Source: Verrucomicrobiaceae bacterium
GTDB taxonomy: Bacteria > Verrucomicrobiota > Verrucomicrobiia > Verrucomicrobiales > Verrucomicrobiaceae
NCBI GenBank assembly: GCA_016795375.1
Contig: JAEUHJ010000080.1
Coordinates: 1 to 45,825 of the forward strand
Length of the DNA stretch: 45,825 bases
Direction of reading: 5' to 3'
This document shows, one piece after another, positions 1 through 7,107 of this stretch (position 1 is the first letter of the stretch; each line of letters starts with the position of its first letter). The notes beneath the pieces were generated by a model. It had not been told where the DNA came from. It made no database searches and saw nothing but the letters and a program-made list of their open reading frames with translations. Position numbers and translations under genes: made by a program.

Positions 1-279
1 CTCAACTCCATTCTCGACCCCAGCGCCATCATCGAGCCCGGCTTCATGGCCTACCACTGCACCCTGAAGAGCGGCGAGCAGCTCTACGGCGTCATCGCCA
101 CCGAAACGAGCGCGAGCCTGACGCTGAAGATGGCCGGAAACATCACCAAATCCGTGCTGCGCAGCGATGTGGCGTCTTTGAAGAGCACCGGCATCTCTTT
201 GATGCCGGAAGGCCTGGAGGGAGCAATGACGCCGCAGGCGATGGCGGATTTGATCGCGTATCTGAAGAAGGTGCGTTGA
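1..279 (+). CDS. C-terminal end of PVC-type heme-binding domain protein (partial)
   Basis: The reading frame is open from the first base of the window, so the gene begins upstream and only about 92 C-terminal residues are visible. The segment with DPSAIIEPGF, then SGEQLYGVIATET, SLMPEGLEG and a final MADLIAYLKK matches the end of the putative heme-binding (cytochrome c-like) domain common in secreted proteins of Planctomycetes and Verrucomicrobia (TIGR02603-like). In that family the domain ends a long protein with a beta-propeller or HEAT-repeat body and is thought to act in periplasmic sugar oxidation. The heme-binding CxxCH motif would lie upstream and is not visible. The next gene is convergent and a terminator sits between them. 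Confidence 0.8.
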   Translation, partial: LNSILDPSAIIEPGFMAYHCTLKSGEQLYGVIATETSASLTLKMAGNITKSVLRSDVASLKSTGISLMPEGLEGAMTPQAMADLIAYLKKVR

Positions 280-280
280 G

Positions 281-314
281 GGAACAAAAAAGCGGGGCTT
301 GGCAAGCCCCGCTT
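281..314 (-). terminator. Rho-independent terminator for the minus-strand sugar isomerase-like gene
   Basis: A perfect 11-base stem (290-300 with 304-314, loop GGC) rich in G and C is preceded on the plus strand by an A run. On the minus strand this becomes a U tract directly after the hairpin. It lies 16 bases past the stop of the minus-strand gene ending at 331. It may also stop readthrough from the plus-strand gene ending at 279, though no T run follows on that strand. Confidence 0.85.
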
Positions 315-330
315 CTTGGATGGATTGTGA

Positions 331-1173
331 TTACTTCGCAGGCTTCCAGTTCTTCACGAAGTCGAGGCACTGGGTGATCTCCGGCACGCTGGTCTCCCAG
401 TTGTGCTCGTATTCGCAGTGCAGCGGGCCGGCGAAGCCCTGGGCGTGGTATTCGGCGAGGATGCCGGCGATGTTGCTCTTGCCCTGGCCGAAGGGGAGGT
501 CGTGGGCTTTGACGTTGCCGAACTCGGTGAGGTCCTTCATGTGGCTGTCAAAGATGCGGCCTTTGAGCTTCTTGATGCACTCGACAGGATCGAGACCGCT
601 GCGCACCCAGTGGCCAACATCGGCGCAGGAGCCCATGCGGGGATCGCGGTTTTTGACGAGGCCGAGGACGTAGTCCGGATCCCAGAACATATAGGCGCGG
701 TCGAGCGGGCGCTTCGGATGGTTGTGGATGGCCATCTTGACGTCGAACTCCTTCACGAGCGCCTCGATCTTGTCGAGCGCGGTGACGTCCGGTTCGGTGA
801 CGACGATGCCGATGCCGAGGGTTTTGCAGAACTCGAAGATCTTGCGGTTGCCAGCGTCATCCTGGCCGAGCTTGACCACGCCATAGCCGACGGCGGTGAG
901 ACCTTTGTCGGCGAGCGCCTTTTTCACTTTTTCGATCATCGCCGGCGTGGCGTTGTGGTCCCATTTGGCGGTATCGTCGAATTTCTGACCGGGATAGAAC
1001 TCGATGGTTTTGCCGCCGCACTGAGCCGTTTTGTCGATAGCCTCAAACACATTGTACATGCGGAAGCTGTAAGCCTGGCAGCCGGCGTAGAACTCGCCGA
1101 CTTTGGCCGAATCAGGAATCGTGGCCGCGAAGCTGGACGCGGCGAACAACAGGGAGAGAAGGAGTGTTTTCAT
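331..1173 (-). CDS. Secreted sugar phosphate isomerase/epimerase-like TIM-barrel protein
   Basis: This 280-residue protein starts with a short signal peptide (MKTLLLSLLFAASSFAA), so it should act outside the cytoplasm. The rest matches the xylose isomerase-like TIM-barrel family (AP endonuclease 2 superfamily). Features visible are GGKTIEFYPG near residue 55, VVTEPD near 125, AIHNHPKRP near 150, CADVGHW near 185, FDSHMKDL near 210 and HCEYEHNW near 255. The acidic and histidine residues on those strand ends are the usual divalent-metal ligands. The substrate cannot be read from sequence; such proteins are abundant in Verrucomicrobia next to sugar dehydrogenases and heme-domain proteins. A second, Tat-exported relative is encoded at 14342-15406. 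Confidence 0.85.
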   Translation of the reverse strand: MKTLLLSLLFAASSFAATIPDSAKVGEFYAGCQAYSFRMYNVFEAIDKTAQCGGKTIEFYPGQKFDDTAKWDHNATPAMIEKVKKALADKGLTAVGYGVVKLGQDDAGNRKIFEFCKTLGIGIVVTEPDVTALDKIEALVKEFDVKMAIHNHPKRPLDRAYMFWDPDYVLGLVKNRDPRMGSCADVGHWVRSGLDPVECIKKLKGRIFDSHMKDLTEFGNVKAHDLPFGQGKSNIAGILAEYHAQGFAGPLHCEYEHNWETSVPEITQCLDFVKNWKPAK

Positions 1174-1272
1174 GACGGTGGAGCGGCAGCGTAGCGGGAG
1201 GAATGAGGAATGGAAGAACTGAAAATGGAAAATTGAGAAGGGAAAATGACCGCTGGCGGGCGTTTGGAGGAA

Positions 1273-2244
1273 ATGACGAAAGCTCTTTGCCTCCTTCTTG
1301 CCTCAGCGGCGGCGGTTTCAGCGCAACTGCCCGCCGCAAAGCCGGTCCCGCGTGTGCAGGCGGTGCCGATGCCGCATCACATCACGTCGTTTCAGCTCGA
1401 TGGACGCGAGTTGACGGCGATGCACTTCGATCCGCTGGACATGCGGCCGTTTTGTCATCCGATCAGGGCTTCGCGCGATGTGAGCCTGACGCGCATGGGT
1501 CATCCGCACGATCCGCTGACGCATTCGCATCACAACAGCGTGTGGGTGGCGCACAACCTGGTGAACGGCCTCGACTTCTGGGGCGATTACGCGAAGAAAC
1601 AGGGACGCATCGTGAATGTGGAGGTGTCGCGCGAGGGCTACGAGGACACGGACGAGTCCGCGTCGATGCGCATGGTCAATCACTGGATCAGCGAGGCGGA
1701 CAAATCGATCCAGTTACTCGAGGTGCGCCGCACGGAGGTGCGCCCGCTCGATGGAGCGAAGAGCTGGCTGATGATCATCGACATGGAGTTCACGCCGCCG
1801 AAGGGCAAGACGACGACGTTTGGTGCCACGGGCTTCGGGTTGATCGCCATGCGCGTGGCGAAGAGCATCGGCGTGCATGACGGCGGCGGGCGCATCCTGA
1901 ATTCCGAGGGGCAGCTCAATGAGGAGCAGATCTTCCGCAAACCGGCGCGGTGGTGCGACTACAGCGGGCGCATCACGAACGACGCGGACGGCTTTGGCGG
2001 CATCACGCTGATGAATCACCCGATGAATCCGCACAACCCGACGGCCTTCCATGTGCGCAACGACGGCTGGATGGGCTGCTGCCTCAGCCTGGACACGCCG
2101 GTGGAGGTGACGGAGGAGAAAAAACTGCGCGTGCGCTACGGCCTGTGGGTTCACGACGGCGTGGCGACGCAGGAGCAGGGCGAGGCGCACTGGAAAAAGT
2201 TCACGGAGATGCCGGTGATCGATTTGAATCCGGTGAAGAAGTAG
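1273..2244 (+). CDS. Secreted DUF6807 (PmoA-like) family protein
   Basis: The conserved segment GHPHDPLTHSHHNSVWVAH, followed by GLDFWGDY and later GFGGITLMNHP, is typical of the DUF6807 family (formerly called PmoA). The family is frequent in Planctomycetes and Verrucomicrobia and has no settled biochemical role. The His-rich block suggests metal or sugar binding, which is inference. An in-frame start at 1246 exists, but the start at 1273 is preferred because GGAGGAA precedes it directly and because it gives a clean signal peptide (MTKALCLLLASAAAVSAQ). Mature protein is about 305 residues. It is divergent from the sugar isomerase-like gene with a roughly 100-base spacer, a pairing that suggests a shared role in sugar turnover. 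Confidence 0.8.
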   Translation: MTKALCLLLASAAAVSAQLPAAKPVPRVQAVPMPHHITSFQLDGRELTAMHFDPLDMRPFCHPIRASRDVSLTRMGHPHDPLTHSHHNSVWVAHNLVNGLDFWGDYAKKQGRIVNVEVSREGYEDTDESASMRMVNHWISEADKSIQLLEVRRTEVRPLDGAKSWLMIIDMEFTPPKGKTTTFGATGFGLIAMRVAKSIGVHDGGGRILNSEGQLNEEQIFRKPARWCDYSGRITNDADGFGGITLMNHPMNPHNPTAFHVRNDGWMGCCLSLDTPVEVTEEKKLRVRYGLWVHDGVATQEQGEAHWKKFTEMPVIDLNPVKK

Positions 2245-2305
2245 AAAGTGGCAGACTTTCTCAGAAATTCGTGTCGGACTCGATTTTCGGAGAAAATCGG
2301 CCACT
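2243..2305. repeat. Intergenic palindromic element
   Basis: Three nested symmetries fill the gap between two plus-strand genes. A 7-base stem (2243-2249 with 2255-2261) is followed by an 8-base stem (2281-2288 with 2292-2299, loop GGA). An outer AGTGGC at 2247-2252 pairs with GCCACT at 2300-2305. No T run follows, so it is not a classical terminator. It looks like a REP-like dispersed palindrome that may also limit readthrough. Whether it is repeated in the genome cannot be seen here. Confidence 0.55.
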
Positions 2306-2317
2306 CTGGAGCCGCAG

Positions 2318-2764
2318 ATGCCGTATCCCGCCGCCCTCAATGAATTGATCGCATTGTTTGAATCGCTGCCGGAAGGCGAACGGCGGGACGGGTTGATCGA
2401 CCTGGCGGCGCAGTCGGCGGCTTGCGCGCCGAAGGAGGGGGAACGATTTGACCTGGAGGACGTGCGGAAGGACGCCGGATGCACGGACACCGTCGGCGTG
2501 CATGTGCGGGTGGATGTGGGCGGTCGCGCGCATTTCGCGATCAGCCTGGGGCCGAAGGTGCAGACGCTGACGAGGGCGCTGACGGCCATTCTCTGCCGCG
2601 GGCTGAACGGCTGCACTTTGAGAGAAGTGCTCGACCTGCCGCAGGACTTTGTGCCGCGCATCATCGGAGCGGAGCTGTTCAGGCTGCGCAGCCAGACGGT
2701 GTATTATGTGCTCAACCGCATGAAGGAGGCGGCGCGGGCGCTTTCCGCAGGCCAGGGTGATTGA
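2318..2764 (+). CDS. sufE: SufE-family sulfur acceptor protein
   Basis: The 148-residue product matches SufE/NIF-like proteins along its length: LIALFESLPEGERRDGLIDL at the N-terminus, then FDLEDVRKDAGCTDTVGV, LGPKVQTLTRAL, and a C-terminal GAELFRLRSQTVYYVL helix. Cys55 in DAGCTD sits where SufE carries the cysteine that accepts persulfide sulfur from a cysteine desulfurase and passes it to Fe-S cluster assembly. No sufS or sufBCD gene lies nearby, so the partner desulfurase must be elsewhere. The protein is cytoplasmic. The family call is secure; the exact sulfur-transfer partner is unknown. Confidence 0.85.
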   Translation: MPYPAALNELIALFESLPEGERRDGLIDLAAQSAACAPKEGERFDLEDVRKDAGCTDTVGVHVRVDVGGRAHFAISLGPKVQTLTRALTAILCRGLNGCTLREVLDLPQDFVPRIIGAELFRLRSQTVYYVLNRMKEAARALSAGQGD

Positions 2765-2772
2765 TTCCTGCC

Positions 2773-3033
2773 TCAGGTGAGCCGCACGGTCTCGCCACTG
2801 CGGAGTTCGTCCGGGATCTGGCCGACGAAACGTGGACTGAGGTCGATGGCGTCGAAGATCTGATGAATCTCCTGTTGAGAGATGTCTCCGGGGCGGTCAA
2901 TCTCGAAATAGACGAGATCGTGGCGGGAATCGACCTTGTAACGGACGCGTGGAAAGTGGTCCATCTGGTTGCGGAGCTGCATCATCGCGGCTTCGGAGCG
3001 CACACCTGGGGCGTAGATTTCGACTTCGATCAT
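2773..3033 (-). CDS. Small conserved-looking protein with a possible ferredoxin-like fold
   Basis: This 86-residue protein is not recognised. It begins MIEVEIYAPG, has an amphipathic helix (EAAMMQLRNQMDHF), a strand with YKVDSRHDLVYFEID, a second helix (SQQEIHQIFDAI) and a final strand. That beta-alpha-beta-beta-alpha-beta order suggests an HMA- or ACT-like ferredoxin fold with no metal-binding CxxC. Its codon use looks coding, and the overlapping plus-strand frame (2761-3078) has a less natural composition. It is convergent with sufE (8 bases apart) and divergent from rpsT. No clear Shine-Dalgarno site is seen, as is common in this window. Confidence 0.6.
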   Translation of the reverse strand: MIEVEIYAPGVRSEAAMMQLRNQMDHFPRVRYKVDSRHDLVYFEIDRPGDISQQEIHQIFDAIDLSPRFVGQIPDELRSGETVRLT

Positions 3034-3120
3034 GGCTGGCTGGTTTTGCGGTCGTTTTACCGGATCGCCCCCCCCTGAGCCAAGGAAAAACGGGACGGGT
3101 CGAGGAGGCTGGATTCCAGT

Positions 3121-3149
3121 TTGACAGGCAGGGGGCGGCGTCCTATTCT
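3121..3149 (+). promoter_or_regulatory. sigma70-like promoter of rpsT
   Basis: A perfect -35 box TTGACA (3121-3126) is separated by 17 bases from TATTCT (3144-3149), which matches four of six -10 consensus bases. Transcription would start near 3156, giving a leader of about 20 bases before the rpsT ATG at 3177. Confidence 0.7.
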
Positions 3150-3176
3150 CGCCGCCCTTTCCCCCGCCCCATCTTT

Positions 3177-3443
3177 ATGGCCAACATCCGCTCCGCTGAA
3201 AAAGACATCCGCAAAACCACGGCACGCACCGCCCACAACCAGACGGTGAAGAGCCGCATCCGCACGCTGCGCAAGAAGGTGCTCACCGCCGTGGAGAAGA
3301 AGGACGCCGCCGCCGCCGCCGCCAGCCTGAGCGAGTTCGCCTCCGCTGCCGACAAGGCCGCCAAGACCAATGTCCTCAAGAAGAACACCTCCTCCCGCCT
3401 GAAGAGCCGCCTGGCACTCAAGGTGGGTGCGCTGACGAAGTAA
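3177..3443 (+). CDS. rpsT: 30S ribosomal protein S20
   Basis: The product has 88 residues, the usual size of bS20, and carries its typical features: MANIRSAEKDIRK at the start, AHNQTVKSRIRTLRKKV, a long Ala-rich helix, and the C-terminal helix with KNTSSRLKSRLA. S20 binds 16S rRNA near the base of the body of the 30S subunit and helps early assembly. The start is chosen at the ATG before ANIRS because the frame upstream is not protein-like and the promoter lies at 3121-3149. The gene is a compact single unit with its own promoter and terminator. Confidence 0.95.
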   Translation: MANIRSAEKDIRKTTARTAHNQTVKSRIRTLRKKVLTAVEKKDAAAAAASLSEFASAADKAAKTNVLKKNTSSRLKSRLALKVGALTK

Positions 3444-3475
3444 GCGTTTCTTCCCTACATTCCTTATTAGATAGA

Positions 3476-3503
3476 ACGGCATCTCGCAAGGGATGCCGTT
3501 TTT
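3476..3503 (+). terminator. Rho-independent terminator of rpsT
   Basis: An 8-base stem, ACGGCATC (3476-3483) with GATGCCGT (3492-3499), is followed by a T run. It lies 33 bases after the rpsT stop, in the correct orientation for this gene. Confidence 0.85.
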
Positions 3504-3543
3504 GTTTGTTCAAAGCAGCCATGCCCGCCAAAATCACCACCTC

Positions 3544-4464
3544 ATGATCACCCGCCATCGCATCGCACCCAACGGCCCCGAACTGTCCCGTCTCGTCTAT
3601 GGCACCTGGCGCATCCTGGATGACGAGGACAAGGCTAACTGCACACCACAGGCACTGCTGGGCCGCTTCAAGGCTTGCGCGGACCTGGGGATCACGACGC
3701 TCGACACGGCGGAAATTTACGGCACCTACCATGTAGAGGAGGCCATCGGCGGCGCATTGAAGCTGGATCCAGCTTTCCGTAGCAAGATCGAGATCGTCAC
3801 GAAGTGCGGCATCTACATTCCGTGCGAGTTTCATCCGGAGCGCAAAGTGGCCTTCTACAACGTGACGGCGGAGCGCATCATCAAGAGCACGGAGAAGTCG
3901 TTGCGTCTCATGGGCATCGACCACATTGATTTGATGCTCGTTCACCGACCGGACTGGCTCACCAGCGCGGATGAAACGGCCGCGGGCCTGAACAAGCTGC
4001 TCAAGGATGGCAAAATCCGCAGCGCGGGTGTCTCCAACTACAACGTGCATCAGTTTGAGCTGCTGAACTCGCGCATGGACCAGCCGCTGGTGACGAATCA
4101 AATCGAGTTCAGCCTGTTGCACATGGATCCGATTGATGACGGCACCGCCGACCAGTGCCAGCGGCACCGCATCCTGCCGATGGCGTGGTCGCCGCTGGCG
4201 AAAGGAGCATTGATGCAGAAAGGCGATCCCGCCGCAGTGCGGTTGCATGCGAAGGCGGCCGAACTCTCCGAGAAATACGCCAACGCCACCTTGGACCAGC
4301 TCGCTTACGCCTGGATCATGGCCCATCCGTCGATGCCGCTGCCGATTATTGGCTCGAACAAGCTCGAACGCATCCAGGCGGCGGTGAAGGCCGCTGACAT
4401 TAAGTTGGAGCGCGAGGATTGGTATGCGCTGTGGACGGCGGCAAAGGGGCACGGCATCCCCTGA
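3544..4464 (+). CDS. Aldo/keto reductase, YdhF-like
   Basis: The 306-residue product is an NADPH-dependent aldo/keto reductase of the E. coli YdhF type. The catalytic tetrad is visible: Asp and Tyr in TLDTAEIYG, Lys in IVTKCG, and His in LMLVHRPD. SNYNVHQFELL and the later PIIGSNKLERIQAA correspond to the substrate strand and the NADP-phosphate-binding segment. The start at 3544 is chosen because the frame upstream (from 3493) overlaps the rpsT terminator. The substrate is unknown; family members reduce various carbonyls. It is probably transcribed alone, since the next gene is convergent. Confidence 0.9.
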   Translation: MITRHRIAPNGPELSRLVYGTWRILDDEDKANCTPQALLGRFKACADLGITTLDTAEIYGTYHVEEAIGGALKLDPAFRSKIEIVTKCGIYIPCEFHPERKVAFYNVTAERIIKSTEKSLRLMGIDHIDLMLVHRPDWLTSADETAAGLNKLLKDGKIRSAGVSNYNVHQFELLNSRMDQPLVTNQIEFSLLHMDPIDDGTADQCQRHRILPMAWSPLAKGALMQKGDPAAVRLHAKAAELSEKYANATLDQLAYAWIMAHPSMPLPIIGSNKLERIQAAVKAADIKLEREDWYALWTAAKGHGIP

Positions 4465-4480
4465 TGGGCATGCTTCCACA

Positions 4481-4954
4481 TCAGCGCACCTGGTCGTTGT
4501 GGATCAGGTTCACCTGCCAGTCCCACGGCCAGGGGCCGGGATTGTTCCAGTGGAAGATCCACGGTTCGGTCAGTTGATTGACATGACCGGGCACGAACTG
4601 GCTGTAACCCGCGCCATTGCCCTCGAGGCGGATCATCATCGAGACCATGCCCTGCCCTTTCGCGGCGCGCACGGTGGTCTGGTCTGTCTTCAAGGTCAGC
4701 GTGAAGAAGCCACCGAGATACTTCTTCGCGTCCTGGATCGCCGTCTCGCGGGTGTGGCCGTAGGCGTCGGTGTAGTTCTCAGCGAAAAACTCCTTCACCG
4801 CGTCCCAATCGCGATCTTCGACGACTTCGACCAGCTTTGCCTGCGCCGCGCGCACCTGGGCCTCGGGCGAACGGGCGAAAACCCACCACGCGAACCAGAG
4901 CATGGGGATCAAAACGAGAGCGAGCAGGCTGCGGATGATGAGGCGCAAGTCCAT
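4481..4954 (-). CDS. Membrane-anchored small protein, copy A (NTF2-like domain suspected)
   Basis: The 157-residue protein has one N-terminal membrane helix (about residues 5-27, LIIRSLLALVLIPMLWFAWW). A soluble domain follows, starting AQAKLVEVVEDRDWDAVKEF and containing AIQDAKKYLGGFFTLTLKT. The helix-then-sheet layout with paired aromatic residues near the end resembles an NTF2/SnoaL-like fold, but this is a guess. A close paralogue of identical length lies at 6607-7080; the two DNA copies look roughly 90 percent alike by eye. Function is unknown. Its upstream edge still carries a few codons that match the end of the MBL-fold gene next to copy B, showing that the duplication took in that boundary. 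Confidence 0.75.
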   Translation of the reverse strand: MDLRLIIRSLLALVLIPMLWFAWWVFARSPEAQVRAAQAKLVEVVEDRDWDAVKEFFAENYTDAYGHTRETAIQDAKKYLGGFFTLTLKTDQTTVRAAKGQGMVSMMIRLEGNGAGYSQFVPGHVNQLTEPWIFHWNNPGPWPWDWQVNLIHNDQVR

Positions 4955-4976
4955 GGCTCAAAGCAGTGCGAGCTGG
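4481..4976. repeat. Duplicated block, copy A
   Basis: This stretch aligns by eye with 6607-7107 at high identity over its whole length, including about 20 bases beyond the start codon. In copy A those 20 bases read, on the minus strand, as the codons QLALL plus stop, the same end as the MBL-fold gene beside copy B. Similarity then stops sharply where the pcm fragment begins. Confidence 0.8.
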
Positions 4977-5204
4977 CCGGAGGAGGCGCCGTTCGACGCC
5001 GTGATCGTCGCCTTTGCGCCCGAAGACATTCCGCAGCCGCTGATCGACCAGCTCAAGGTCGGCGGACGCATGATCATTCCGGTGGGAGCAGCCCACAACA
5101 TCCAGGAGCTTTACCTGCTGACAAAGACAGAAAACGATCTGCACAAATCCGTGATGCTGCCAGTCCGTTTTGTGCCGATGACAGGAAGGGCGGAGGAGTG
5201 CTGA
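4974..5204 (+). pseudogene. pcm: 3' fragment of protein-L-isoaspartate O-methyltransferase
   Basis: The frame reads WPEEAPFDAVIVAFAPEDIP, then LIDQLKVGGRMIIPVG, an ELYLLTKT strand and the terminal VRFVPMTGRAEE. These match the C-terminal third of Pcm, which repairs isoaspartyl residues using S-adenosylmethionine. The N-terminal two thirds, including the SAM-binding GxGxG region, are missing: directly upstream lies the duplicated block with copy A. A frame extends to 4902 only because it runs through the opposite strand of copy A. The natural C-terminus is intact, so this is a truncation from the 5' side, and the product would be inactive. Confidence 0.8.
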
Positions 5205-5265
5205 AGTCCGCTGACTGCCCAGACTCATGGATGTCGGAAGTTTTGGAAAAGTGCGATGTTTTGCC

Positions 5266-5295
5266 TTGTCTCAGTTTTGGAGAGCCACTTAGAAT
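5266..5295 (+). promoter_or_regulatory. Candidate promoter of the FGE-like gene
   Basis: TTGTCT (5266-5271) and TAGAAT (5290-5295), with an 18-base spacer, resemble sigma70 boxes. The ATG at 5305 lies only 9 bases past the -10 box, so the mRNA leader would be very short. Confidence 0.4.
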
Positions 5296-5304
5296 AAGCC
5301 TCGT

Positions 5305-6565
5305 ATGAAGCCGCTTATTACTCTTTTGGGGTGCTTGATGTCCATTAGCCTCGTGCTGGCGCAAGAACGTCAGGTGCCGGAACTCGACCTGCTGATGCAA
5401 AAGCATGCGGACGGGTTGAAGGCGGTGGCTGGAGAGCGTCGTGAAAAGGCTCTGGTGGAATTGAACCGCACCTATGCTTCCGCTTTAGAACGCGGGCTGA
5501 AATCCGCGCAGGATGCCGGGAAACTGGAAGATGCCCTGGCGATCAAAAACGAGGCAGCGTTGTTGGCAGGAGGTGGAAGCGTGCCAGAGGATGATGCTGG
5601 TGCGCCTGACGCGCTCAAAAGACTGCGGATCATCTATCGTGCGAGCGTGGCCAAGATCGACCAGGATGCGAACAATGCCTCGGCGCCGCTGCTCAAGGTG
5701 TTGGATGCCTCGCTGGATCAACTCATCACCAGCCTCACAAAGGCAGGCCGGCTGGAGGATGCGGTGGTGGTGAGGAAAAAGAAGGATGTGCTAAGAATTG
5801 GAACGGGCCTGTTATCGGTTCCGACGAGTGCATCGCTTTCACTCGGCCAGCCTTTCACAAACCCACTTGGCATGAAGTTCGTGCCTGTGCCCGGAACTGA
5901 TGTGCTTTTTTGTATTCACGAGACACGCAGGGCGGATTACACGGCTTACGCATCCGAATCCTCCGGTGTCGATGGCTCCTGGAAAAATCAAAATCGCGGG
6001 GGCATTCCTGCAGGCATGGACGACAATCATCCGGTGGTTGGCGTGTCGTGGGCGGACGCCAAGGGCTTCTTGTGAGTGGCTCAGCAAAAAGGAAGGCCGC
6101 GTTTACCGGCTGCCAACTGACCGCGAATGGAGCTACGCGGTGGGTGTGGCGAGAAAGGAGAAGAAGGACGGCAGTCCAGATGGTCTGAGTCGCAAAGTGG
6201 CAGATGAGTTTCCGTGGGATGGCCGTTTCCCACCGTCAAAGCCTGCGGGCAACTACGCGGACGCGAGCCTCAAACAGAAAAACCCATCCTCAGACTGCAT
6301 CGAGGGATATTCGGATGGTTTTGTTTCCACAGCTCCGGTCATGAGCTTTCCGCCAAACAAGCTCGGCCTTCATGATTTGGGCGGCAATGTGTGGGAATGG
6401 TGCGAGGACTGGTACAATGATGCGAAAGTGGACCGTGTGTCACGTGGCGGGGGATGGACGACGCGGGTGGAGGCTGAACTGCTGTCATCTAATCGTGATC
6501 ACACCCCACCTGGCCGCCGCGAACCGGCTTTCGGCTTTCGTTGTGTGGTGGAGGTAAAAAAGTGA
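5305..6565 (+). pseudogene. Secreted sulfatase-modifying-factor (FGE-like) domain protein, frameshifted
   Basis: The gene starts with a signal peptide (MKPLITLLGCLMSISLVLAQ), followed by about 150 residues rich in short helices with a repeated KLEDALAIKNEA / RLEDAVVVRKKKD pattern. An FGE-sulfatase domain then begins at NPLGMKFVPVPGTDVLFCIHE. The frame stops at 6075 within VGVSWADAKGF. The rest of the domain (CEWLSKKEGRVYRLPTDREW, GLHDLGGNVWEWCEDWYND, SRGGGW and FGFRCVVE) continues in another frame to 6565. One extra T at 6070-6071 (TTCTTGTGAG where TTCTGTGAG is expected) explains the break. It is either a true pseudogene or a single-base sequencing error. Such domains in Verrucomicrobia are usually secreted and non-catalytic, or act in sulfatase maturation. 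Confidence 0.85.
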
Positions 6566-6606
6566 AATGCGGTGGAGGCAAGACCCGCTTGAAGCGCTGG
6601 CCTGGC

Positions 6607-7080
6607 TCATCTGACCTGGTCGTGGTGGATCATGTTCACCTGCCAGTCCCACGGCCAGGGGCCGGGATTGCTCCAGTGGAAGATCCACGGTTCGGTCAGT
6701 TGATTGACATGACCAAGCACGAGCTGGCTGTAACCCGCGCCGTTGCCTTCGAGGCGGATCATCATCGAAACCATGCCCTGCCTTTTCGCAGCACGCACGG
6801 TGGCCTGGTCTGTCTTCAAAGTCAGCGTGAAGAAGCCGCCGAGATACTTCTTCGCGTCCTGGATCGCCGATTCGCGCGTGTGGCTGTAGGCGTCGGTGTA
6901 ATTTTCTGCGAGAAATTCCTGCACCTCGTCCCAATCGCGTTCTTCAACGGCCTGGATCAGTTTTGCCTGCGCGGCGCGCACCTGGGCCTCGGGCGAACGG
7001 CCAAAAACCCACCACGCGAACCAGAGCGCGGCGATCAAAACGAGCGTCAGCAGGCTGCGGATGATGAGACGGGCGTCCAT
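6607..7080 (-). CDS. Membrane-anchored small protein, copy B (NTF2-like domain suspected)
   Basis: This 157-residue paralogue of the protein at 4481-4954 has the same single N-terminal helix (LIIRSLLTLVLIAALWFAWW) and the same soluble domain, with scattered substitutions. ATG at 7080 matches the start of copy A. A TTG six bases upstream would overlap the stop of the MBL-fold gene and is also possible. It directly follows the MBL-fold gene on the minus strand and is probably co-transcribed with it. Copy B therefore looks like the ancestral location and copy A the moved one. Function is unknown. Confidence 0.75.
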   Translation of the reverse strand: MDARLIIRSLLTLVLIAALWFAWWVFGRSPEAQVRAAQAKLIQAVEERDWDEVQEFLAENYTDAYSHTRESAIQDAKKYLGGFFTLTLKTDQATVRAAKRQGMVSMMIRLEGNGAGYSQLVLGHVNQLTEPWIFHWSNPGPWPWDWQVNMIHHDQVR

Positions 7081-7107
7081 GCTCAAAGGAGGGCAAGCTG
7101 GCTGGTT
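6607..7107. repeat. Duplicated block, copy B
   Basis: This is the partner of the block at 4481-4976. Here the upstream edge is the true 3' end of the intact MBL-fold gene, which suggests this is the source copy. Confidence 0.75.

Noticed and set aside
403..1194. A 263-residue plus-strand frame opposite the sugar isomerase-like gene.
   Set aside because: Its alternation of Val, Ala, Asp, Glu and Arg is the usual antisense pattern; the minus-strand protein has a signal peptide, family motifs and its own terminator.
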